Source of the DNA: JBLHOS01 sp047623825
GTDB taxonomy: Bacteria; Pseudomonadota; Alphaproteobacteria; Rhodobacterales; Rhodobacteraceae
Length of the DNA stretch: 13,846 nt
Reading direction: 5' to 3'
Assembly (NCBI GenBank): GCA_047623825.1
Contig: JBLHOS010000080.1
Span: 1 to 13,846 of the forward strand
Shown here one piece after another: positions 6,718-12,573 of this stretch. How positions within the stretch are numbered: position 1 is the first letter of the stretch; every line of letters starts with the position of its first letter. The position numbers were made by a program, and so were the translations under genes. The notes under the pieces are model-generated. The model searched no databases and was not told the DNA's origin. It saw nothing but the letters and a program-made list of their open reading frames with translations.

Positions 6718-8564
6718 TATTTATCAGCCTTTTCAAGCTTTTCTAATGACCCCATCCACATCGCTTCGGCCCGATCCAGTCCGCCCATCACCTCAGCATA
6801 CTTCTTTTGCCAAGTTTCTAGTTCGCCCAGACGGGTGTCTTCGTAGAGCGTCGGGTCAGCCAGCTTTTTGGCTAGTCTATCACGCATCTCATTGATTTTC
6901 GTGACGCGCGCTTCGTTGCGGCGGACATCAGCGCGAAGTTCTTGCACCTGTTCGCGTGTGGCGCGTTTGGGCGGCGGTGCGGGCTTTGACTTTGTCGGGC
7001 CACTCTCGCCTGACAACAGCATCTTTCGATACGCTTCCAGATCGTCGTCATAAGGCTCAACGGCGCCGTCTTTGACCAACCACAACCGGTCCGCAACCAT
7101 ACTTAGCAAATGCATATCGTGTGAGACGAGGATGACCGCGCCGGTATAGGTGGTCAGTGCCTCAACCAGCGCCTCACGGCTTTCGATGTCCAAGTGGTTC
7201 GTCGGCTCATCGAGGATCAACATGTGCGGCGCGTCAATTGTTGCCAGCAGCAAAGACAAGCGCGCCTTTTGGCCACCCGACAGACGTTGCACTTCGGTAT
7301 CGGCCTGATCGGGACCCAGGCCAAAACCTGCAAGACGGGCCCGCAGTTTTGATTGAATTTCGCCGGTTCGAACGCGCTGCAAATGCTGCAAAGGCGTCTC
7401 ATCGATGAACAACTCATCAACCTGATGCTGCGCAAAATAACCAACGCGCAATTTGTTTGAGGCGATGAGCCGCCCCTCTATCGTTATAAGTTTACGCGCC
7501 AACAGTTTGGAAATTGTCGACTTTCCCTCACCATTGCGGCCCAGAAGGGCAATCCGGTCATCTTGGTCAATGCGCAGGTTCAGCCGGCGCAGAACCGGTG
7601 TTCCGTTATATCCGACTGACGCTGCATCCAGCTGCACAATCGGCGGCGGCAGATCCTCAGGTGATGGAAAGGTAAAGACCCGCGTGCGCTGTTCCTCTGG
7701 TGTGACGATGGTGGTCATCTTTTCCAGCATCTTTACACGTGATTGTGCCTGCTTTGCCTTACTGGCTTTGGCTTTGAAGCGATCAACGAAGCTTTGCAAA
7801 TGTGCGCGCCGTAGATCTTGTTTTTTGGCCTCAGCGGCCAGCACCATCGCACGTTCGGCCTTTTGACGGGCGAACTGATCATAGGGGCCCTGATAAAGCG
7901 TCAGTTTGCGGTTCTCTAGATGCAGGATCGCGCCGACTGCACGGTTCAAAAGACCGCGGTCGTGCGAAATGACCAGAACAGTATGGGGGTATTTCGCCAA
8001 ATAGGCTTCCAGCCATAGCGCCCCTTCGAGGTCGAGGTAGTTTGTCGGCTCATCCAGCAATAAGACATCAGGTGCCGAGAACAAGACAGCCGCCAATGCG
8101 ACACGCATGCGCCAGCCGCCAGAAAACGCGGAGCAGGGCATCGCCTGCTCCGTTGAATTGAACCCTAGACCACGCAGAATGGTGGCGGCGCGGGCCTCAG
8201 CAGACCAGGCATCGATATCCGTCAGACGAGTTTGCACTTCGGAGATCCGTGTCGGATCCGTCGCGGTTTCAGCTTCGGCCAACAGATCGGCACGCTCAGT
8301 ATCAGCGGCAAGCACCGTGTTGAGCAGCGACACCTCGTTTGACGGAACCTCTTGGGCCACCCCGCCAATGCGCGCACGCGTCGGCAGACTGATTGATCCG
8401 CCGTCAAGGCCAAGCTCACCGCGGATCAGGCGAAATAACGTCGTCTTGCCGGTGCCATTGCGACCGACAATACCGACCTTATGGCCGTTGGGAATGGAGG
8501 CGCTCGCTTCGGTAAGTAAGGAGCGGCCGGCGACCGAATATGAGATATCATTGATGCGTAACAT
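6717..8564 (-). CDS. yheS: ABC-F ATPase, YheS type
   Basis: ABC-F proteins have two ATPase domains and no membrane domain; characterised members act on the ribosome, freeing stalled complexes or tuning the exit site. Domain 1: Walker A GRNGTGKT (34-41), signature SGGWR (148-152), Walker B VLLLDEPTN with Glu172. An interdomain linker (about 238-300) is rich in Lys, Arg and Ala (FKAKASKAKQAQSRVKMLEK). Domain 2: Walker A GRNGEGKST (342-350), LSGGQ (428-432), LILDEPTNHLD with Glu453. A charged coiled coil covers about 536-613. Length (615), the SGGWRMR signature and the C-terminal coiled coil fit E. coli YheS better than EttA or Uup. No clear ribosome binding site precedes ATG 8564, but the family N-terminus MLRI starts there. 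marC overlaps its stop. The precise target is not shown by sequence. Confidence 0.93.
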   Translation of the reverse strand: MLRINDISYSVAGRSLLTEASASIPNGHKVGIVGRNGTGKTTLFRLIRGELGLDGGSISLPTRARIGGVAQEVPSNEVSLLNTVLAADTERADLLAEAETATDPTRISEVQTRLTDIDAWSAEARAATILRGLGFNSTEQAMPCSAFSGGWRMRVALAAVLFSAPDVLLLDEPTNYLDLEGALWLEAYLAKYPHTVLVISHDRGLLNRAVGAILHLENRKLTLYQGPYDQFARQKAERAMVLAAEAKKQDLRRAHLQSFVDRFKAKASKAKQAQSRVKMLEKMTTIVTPEEQRTRVFTFPSPEDLPPPIVQLDAASVGYNGTPVLRRLNLRIDQDDRIALLGRNGEGKSTISKLLARKLITIEGRLIASNKLRVGYFAQHQVDELFIDETPLQHLQRVRTGEIQSKLRARLAGFGLGPDQADTEVQRLSGGQKARLSLLLATIDAPHMLILDEPTNHLDIESREALVEALTTYTGAVILVSHDMHLLSMVADRLWLVKDGAVEPYDDDLEAYRKMLLSGESGPTKSKPAPPPKRATREQVQELRADVRRNEARVTKINEMRDRLAKKLADPTLYEDTRLGELETWQKKYAEVMGGLDRAEAMWMGSLEKLEKADK

Positions 8565-8669
8565 GCGCGCGGTGTGCCGGAGGCCACCGCCGGTGTCAAT
8601 TGGCCGCTTTCCCCTGCGAGCAGCCCATGCTATCGCGCCCCAAATTCATCTTATACTCAGGATAGCTCT
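8565..8669. promoter_or_regulatory. Divergent yheS/ndk control region
   Basis: This 105-bp gap separates the divergent ABC-F and ndk genes and must contain at least the start signals of both. The half next to the ABC-F gene is GC-rich with self-complementary runs (GGTG...CACC and CCGG...CCGG between 8571 and 8595). The half next to ndk carries the ndk ribosome binding site AGGA (8659-8662). No convincing -35/-10 pair was found. Confidence 0.4.
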
Positions 8670-9092
8670 ATGACTCTGCAACGCACTTTTTCCATAATCA
8701 AACCTGATGCAACCAAACGTAATCTGACCGGCGCTATCGCCGCGAAGTTTGAGGCCGCTGGCCTGCGAATCGTTGCGTCCAAGCGGATCCAAATGACTTT
8801 GGCCCAAGCGCAGCTGTTTTACGGCGTGCATTCCGAGCGCCCGTTTTTTGGTGAATTGTGTGAGTTCATGATCTCTGAGCCAATTGTGGTTCAGGTTCTT
8901 GAAGGCGAAGACGCCATCGCGAAAAACCGCGAAGTCATGGGCGCGACAAACCCAGCTGACGCAGCTGAGGGCACAATTCGCAAAGAGTTCGCGCTGTCGA
9001 TCGGTGAGAATTCAGTCCACGGCTCAGACGCGCCAGAGACCGCAGCCGAAGAAATCGCATTCTTCTTCTCGGGTCTTGAACTGGTCGGCTAA
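8670..9092 (+). CDS. ndk: Nucleoside diphosphate kinase
   Basis: Ndk moves the gamma-phosphate from ATP to other nucleoside diphosphates through a phosphohistidine, balancing NTP and dNTP pools in the cytosol. The 140-residue length is standard. The N-terminus TFSIIKPDATKRNLTG is diagnostic, and the catalytic His117 lies in NSVHGSDAPETA. Lys11, Tyr51, Arg104 and Asn114 occupy the conserved nucleotide-site positions. The frame is open further upstream, but ATG 8670 is the correct start: family proteins begin here and AGGA lies 7 nt upstream. It is a single gene, divergent from the ABC-F operon, with its own terminator 22 bp after the stop. Confidence 0.97.
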   Translation: MTLQRTFSIIKPDATKRNLTGAIAAKFEAAGLRIVASKRIQMTLAQAQLFYGVHSERPFFGELCEFMISEPIVVQVLEGEDAIAKNREVMGATNPADAAEGTIRKEFALSIGENSVHGSDAPETAAEEIAFFFSGLELVG

Positions 9093-9110
9093 ATCGCCCT
9101 GCATTCAGAT

Positions 9111-9495
9111 TTAGAAAGGTCGTGCTGCGAAGCACGGCCTTTTTTTATGGGTGGGCGCATGCGGGGCTTGACCACTGTAGATCACGAACAGTGCAATTGT
9201 GGCTGGCATAGTGTGCATCACCAAGATGCGACGTGAAGCTGTCGCTGCGCTGTAACGGACCGCAATTTTGGCAAATAACAAAAAGCGGGTGGCGACATTG
9301 ACCTGCCAGTGGCGTCCTAAATGATCAGCGGTCGGATCATACCGGCACTCAGAAATCCATTATAGAGCCCCTGATTGGCCACCATTTCTTTGGTTTCCGC
9401 GAACAGATCCAAGGATAGTGGGCCTTTAAAGAGAATTTTTCAAACCCGGCGATGTAGGCGTGCAGGACTGCGATCAGACCAACCGAAGGCGACAC
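9111..9495 (-). pseudogene. Frameshifted DUF1304-family small membrane protein
   Basis: No single frame gives the protein, but three consecutive minus-strand frames do. Segment A (GTG 9495 to about 9439) reads SVGLIAVLHAYIAGFE. Segment B (9436-9317, ending at TAG 9319-9317) contains FKGPLSLDLFAETKEMVA and then NQGLYNGFLSAGMI, the signature of Pfam DUF1304. Segment C (9317-9111, ending TAA) reads ATRFLLFAKIAVRYSAATAS and then RRILVMHTMPATIALFVIY, matching the last two helices. The A-to-B shift sits in a five-A run and one extra A restores the frame; the B-to-C shift is at the TAG. Together they give about 127 codons, near the usual family length. A GGGAGG site (9508-9503) lies 7 nt before GTG 9495, so the gene was once expressed. 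DUF1304 has no established function. Two independent lesions argue for decay rather than a read error. Confidence 0.8.
9115..9146 (+). terminator. Rho-independent terminator of ndk
   Basis: A 9-bp stem GGTCGTGCT / AGCACGGCC (9118-9126 with 9131-9139, one G-T pair) closes a GCGA tetraloop and is followed by seven T. AAA before the stem could extend pairing into the T run, so the element may also work leftward. It overlaps the tail of the DUF1304 remnant on the other strand. Confidence 0.92.
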
Positions 9496-9658
9496 TGCTT
9501 TACCTCCCAGCGATTTGGCGGTGATCGCGTCGCGACCTTGCAACTTCCTGCAATCTGAACTTACCACAGATAGGTGTAGGGTTTTGCCTGTTTTGTGGTC
9601 TTTCCGCGCCCTGATTTTGACAATAGACTTTTTTTGACTCTGCAATAGGACTTGGCTG
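9496..9658. promoter_or_regulatory. Intergenic region between the DUF1304 remnant and the antiporter gene
   Basis: These 163 bp separate the leftward pseudogene from the rightward antiporter gene. They contain the pseudogene's old ribosome binding site (9508-9503) and that of the antiporter (AGGA, 9647-9650). The 50 bp before the antiporter are T-rich. No firm promoter or regulator site is visible. Confidence 0.4.
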
Positions 9659-11524
9659 ATGACCGATTTTCTACTTCTCGCTTTTATTTTCCTGATCGCT
9701 GGTGTGATTTTGGTGCCAATTGCCTCTCGTCTTGGTCTTGGATCGGTTCTTGGATACCTGATTGCGGGTATCGTAATCAGTCCAGTTCTGGCCCTGCTGC
9801 ATGTTGATGTCGTTTCTATTCAGCACTTCGCAGAATTCGGTGTGGTTATGATGCTGTTTTTGGTTGGCCTAGAGTTGGAGCCAAAGTTGCTGTGGTCCAT
9901 GCGAGCCCGTCTTTTGGGGCTGGGTGGGGGCCAAGTAGTCCTGACCACCGGTGCTGTGATGGCGGTGGCGATGGTGTTGGGGCAGCCTTGGACCATCTCA
10001 CTAGCGATTGGTTTGGTGTTTGGGTTGTCGTCGACCGCGATCGTGCTGCAAACCCTAAATGAAAAGGGCCTGATGAAAAGCGATGGTGGGCAGTCAAGCT
10101 TTTCGGTTTTGCTGTTCCAAGACATCGCTGTAATCCCGATGCTTGCGTTGATACCATTATTGGCGCTGCCAGAATTGATGAATGTCGCGGGTGCGGTTGG
10201 CGCTGATGGTGGTGATCATTCCAGTGGAATAAGCTTGGTTGATGGTCTGAACAGTTGGCAAACCGCGATAGTGACGATTGGGGCAATTGGTGTCGTTGTG
10301 TTGGGCGGCAGCTATCTGACCGGTCCGATCTTTCGGTTCATCGCGTCCGCGCAATTGCGCGAGCTGTTTACGGCTACGGCGCTGATGATGGTCATTGGCA
10401 TTGCATTGTTGATGTCACTGGTCGGCCTGTCGCCTGCGTTGGGTACATTTTTGGCGGGTGTCGTTCTGGCCAATAGCGCTTACCGGCATGAACTTGAGTC
10501 TGACATCGATCCGTTCAAGGGATTGTTGTTGGGCTTGTTTTTCATGACCGTTGGCGCAGGCATCAACTTTGCGCTGCTGTCTGACAATATTGCGTCGATC
10601 CTTGCGCTGACCCTTGGATTGATCGCGCTGAAGGTAGCGGTCTTGCTGGTTTTGGCGTGGGTTTTCAAATTGCAGGGCTCTGACAAATGGCTGTTCGCAC
10701 TTGGACTGGCGCAAGCGGGTGAGTTTGGGTTTGTACTGCTATCTTTCACGGTCGCAAACGCGGTGATCCCTACGGCGATTGCGGATCAGCTGTTGCTGGT
10801 GGTGGCATTATCGATGCTGCTGACACCGGTGCTATTCATCTTTTATGACCGGGTAATTCTACCGCGCTACATTAGCGGAGTAGAGCGTGAGGCCGATGAT
10901 ATTACCGAAAATAACCATGTTATAATCGCGGGCAATGGCCGAGTTGGTGGCATAGTCAATCGGATGCTGCGCGGCGCAGGCATTACCGCAACGGTGATCG
11001 ATTTCAGCTCAAAGCAATTGGAAATGCTTAGAAAATTTGGCTTCCGCGCGTATTTTGGCGATGCCACACGGCCAGATTTGTTGCATTCAGCCGGGATCGC
11101 AGAGGCCAAGTTGTTTGTGATTGCGATCGACGACAAGGAGCAGATTACAGAGCTGGTGCGTTATGCCATCCATACCTACCCAAAACTGCATGTCATCGCG
11201 CGCGCCGTAGATCGCAACCACGTCTACGACCTCTATGCGGCTGGTTGCCGTGACATCATTCGCGAAACCTATGACAGTTCCATCCGCATGGGCCGATCAG
11301 CCTTTGAGGCGATGGGCGCTGGTCCAAAACAGGCTGAACGGATGAAGCTGGCCTTTGATGCGATGGATCGCAAATCGATGTTGGCATTGGCCGAGCATTA
11401 TGACCCCGATATTCCTTCCTATGAGAATGAGATCTACGCAGCGAAGGTCCGGGAGATGGCGGACACTTGGGAAGTTGAGCTAGTCGATCAGATTAAAGAG
11501 ATCTTGAAAGAGCCTGCAGCCTAA
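9659..11524 (+). CDS. KefB/KefC-type potassium/proton antiporter (CPA2 family)
   Basis: This 621-residue protein follows the KefC plan end to end. Residues 1-400 form about 12-13 membrane helices with the CPA2 motifs RLGLGSVLGYLIAG (24-37), MLFLVGLELEP (65-75), GLSSTAIVLQ (122-131) and LLFQDIA, whose Asp155 is the expected ion-site residue. A TrkA-N (RCK) domain starts at about 419 with the dinucleotide loop VIIAGNGRVG. The cytosolic loop HELESDIDPFKGLLLGLFF keeps the acidic segment that in E. coli KefC (HALESD) locks the closed state. E. coli Kef proteins release K+ and take up H+ when glutathione adducts bind, protecting against electrophiles; a similar role here is inference. No KefF/KefG-like ancillary gene lies nearby. 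AGGA sits 8 nt before ATG 9659. The stop abuts the convergent TfoX-like gene with no gap. Confidence 0.93.
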   Translation: MTDFLLLAFIFLIAGVILVPIASRLGLGSVLGYLIAGIVISPVLALLHVDVVSIQHFAEFGVVMMLFLVGLELEPKLLWSMRARLLGLGGGQVVLTTGAVMAVAMVLGQPWTISLAIGLVFGLSSTAIVLQTLNEKGLMKSDGGQSSFSVLLFQDIAVIPMLALIPLLALPELMNVAGAVGADGGDHSSGISLVDGLNSWQTAIVTIGAIGVVVLGGSYLTGPIFRFIASAQLRELFTATALMMVIGIALLMSLVGLSPALGTFLAGVVLANSAYRHELESDIDPFKGLLLGLFFMTVGAGINFALLSDNIASILALTLGLIALKVAVLLVLAWVFKLQGSDKWLFALGLAQAGEFGFVLLSFTVANAVIPTAIADQLLLVVALSMLLTPVLFIFYDRVILPRYISGVEREADDITENNHVIIAGNGRVGGIVNRMLRGAGITATVIDFSSKQLEMLRKFGFRAYFGDATRPDLLHSAGIAEAKLFVIAIDDKEQITELVRYAIHTYPKLHVIARAVDRNHVYDLYAAGCRDIIRETYDSSIRMGRSAFEAMGAGPKQAERMKLAFDAMDRKSMLALAEHYDPDIPSYENEIYAAKVREMADTWEVELVDQIKEILKEPAA

Positions 11525-11854
11525 TCAGCGGCGCAAACCAACGCCGATGCGGTTCAGTTCTCGCTCCAACTCACTCAACCCGTGCCCTGCGCGTTCGGCT
11601 TTGATGGCGTCGAAACTAACGCGCAGGGCGTCTTTTTCGGCGCCTTTGCAGTCGTTCCAACGTCGACCCTGCAGGGCCATGTGCAAAACATAGTACATGA
11701 TGAAATGGGGACTGGATCCGGCATCTAGCAGCCGAGCATAGGCGGCGTCAGCGCCCAGCTTACGCAGCGTTTCTGCATCATGGATCCCGGCACGCGCCAA
11801 TGCGGCTTGTTGTGCCGGGCCAATATTTTTAATCGTCGTGACAGGCGTTGGCAT
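11525..11854 (-). CDS. TfoX C-terminal-domain protein
   Basis: This 109-residue protein consists almost entirely of a TfoX C-terminal domain: a helix-hairpin-helix-like start (TTIKNIGPAQQAALARAGIH), then DAETLRKLGADAAYARLLDAG, then FIMYYVLHMALQGRRWNDCK. In gammaproteobacteria TfoX/Sxy regulates competence and has an extra N-terminal domain absent here, so a competence role should not be assumed. The frame extends to GTG 11875, but ATG 11854 is preferred because GAGG lies 5 nt upstream and the helix-hairpin-helix region begins a few residues later. It sits 30 bp after a candidate 29-residue ORF that appears to carry the promoter. Its stop touches the antiporter stop from the other side. Confidence 0.85.
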   Translation of the reverse strand: MPTPVTTIKNIGPAQQAALARAGIHDAETLRKLGADAAYARLLDAGSSPHFIMYYVLHMALQGRRWNDCKGAEKDALRVSFDAIKAERAGHGLSELERELNRIGVGLRR

Positions 11855-11884
11855 AGGAACCTCAAACAGGTGCACAACATCCCA

Positions 11885-11974
11885 TCAGATGCTTGCCCAG
11901 TCCGAAAATGTTACTCGCTTCGGTGGGGTCGATTGTTCTTTCGCCGGGTTCGGCGTCGGGATTGGTTGTGGCAT
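11885..11974 (-). CDS. Candidate 29-residue protein of unknown function
   Basis: ATG 11974 opens 29 codons closed by TGA at 11887-11885. GGAG lies 7 nt upstream and a plausible sigma-70 promoter ends about 25 bp upstream, so transcription and translation signals are both in place. The N-terminal half is proline-rich (MPQPIPTPNPAK) and the end is basic then aromatic (PKRVTFSDWASI), with no membrane helix or signal peptide. I do not recognise a family. The TfoX-like gene starts 30 bp downstream on the same strand, so it could be the first gene of a two-gene operon or a leader ORF affecting its neighbour. It could also be chance. Confidence 0.5.
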   Translation of the reverse strand: MPQPIPTPNPAKEQSTPPKRVTFSDWASI

Positions 11975-11998
11975 TGGACTGCTCCAAGATTTATTTTT

Positions 11999-12026
11999 AT
12001 TGTGCCCGCGTAAAGTATCTTGTCAA
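11999..12026 (-). promoter_or_regulatory. Predicted sigma-70 promoter for the small ORF and TfoX-like gene
   Basis: On the minus strand a perfect TTGACA (12026-12021) is followed after 16 bp by CACAAT (12004-11999, 4 of 6 consensus positions). Initiation would be near 11992, leaving a leader of about 18 nt that includes the GGAG site of the small ORF. The position and the match to -35 make it credible; the -10 is moderate. Confidence 0.55.
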
Positions 12027-12415
12027 AATCTGTCTTGGCAGAGACTAAACTATGACCGAAATGTGGCGTGCTGTTGTAAAGTCATGATCGGGTGTTCTTG
12101 CCGGGTCTTTGGCACCTGGCGGTCTGCGGCCAATCTACGTTGGATTTAGCCGCGGATGATGATCTACGCCAGCGTTTATCTCGAATGTCTAAGAGGAAAA
12201 GACTGGCGACCCTGCCCTTTGGAAGAGAGTCAAGAAACGGGCCGCCAGCAAGCTATTCACGTCAGGTCAAAGGCGACTAAGGAAGGGAGGAAGAGCAACC
12301 TCATTACCTGACCCTCACACCCTGAGATACATGCGGGCGGTCGCGAAATGCTTCGAGCGTGTGGTCAGGGGGGAAATCGTCACATGCATAAAAATGATGC
12401 GACATATCTGTACGG
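12027..12415. other. Largely non-coding region with an inverted repeat
   Basis: No supported gene was found in either strand here. The clearest structure is a perfect 7-bp inverted repeat, GTCAGGT (12261-12267) and ACCTGAC (12306-12312), enclosing 38 bp that include the purine tract GGAAGGGAGGAAGAG. Related TCAGG/CCTGA words recur at about 12321 and 12364. This might be an operator region for the downstream hydantoinase gene, but that is speculation. One 62-codon frame (12092-12280) has no ribosome binding site or recognisable product. Confidence 0.35.
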
Positions 12416-12561
12416 ATGCCACAATATCAGCCGGATGATTTCAAACGCTTGCGGAATGGGCGGATCACGTCGCGCGTCAGGTGTTGGATCCTCTGGCAGG
12501 GCGCGTGTCTGCGCCTTGCAATCTGATTTGGCCTCAGACCAATATCTGCGAGTATCTGTAG
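12416..12561 (+). pseudogene. Short coding-like remnant upstream of the hydantoinase gene
   Basis: From 12439 to TAG 12559-12561, 40 codons read like a genuine protein end (FQTLAEWADHVARQVLDPL, then SAPCNLIWPQTNICEYL), with codon choice like the neighbouring genes but no start codon near the beginning of the frame. A TGA at 12436-12438 blocks it. A one-base shift there joins it to ATG 12416 (MPQYQPDD). The stop lies 12 bp before the hydantoinase ATG, the spacing expected of co-transcribed genes. I do not recognise the product. It may be the 3' end of a decayed gene once in the same operon, or a coincidental open frame. Confidence 0.3.
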
Positions 12562-12573
12562 TGGTGGGGCAGC

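Noticed and set aside
6262..6846. A 194-codon plus-strand frame opposite marC
   Set aside because: It is antisense to the well-supported marC and the end of the ABC-F gene; its Cys/Arg/Gln-rich composition is typical of a shadow frame.
8652..8657. TATACT as the ndk -10 element
   Set aside because: There is no -35 match at the right distance, and a start about 7 bp downstream would exclude the AGGA ribosome binding site.
9349..9645. A 98-codon minus-strand open frame as an intact gene
   Set aside because: Only its middle part matches a family (DUF1304). Its first 50 codons lie upstream of the true GTG start and ribosome binding site, and its end is out of frame after the five-A run, so it is an artefact of a broken gene.
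9617..9646. TTGACA followed at 18 bp by TGCAAT as the antiporter promoter
   Set aside because: Initiation would fall at about 9653, after the AGGA ribosome binding site and only a few bases before the ATG, so the transcript would lose its ribosome binding site.
12092..12280. A 62-codon plus-strand open frame
   Set aside because: Its GTG start and its internal ATG lack a ribosome binding site, and the product resembles nothing I know.
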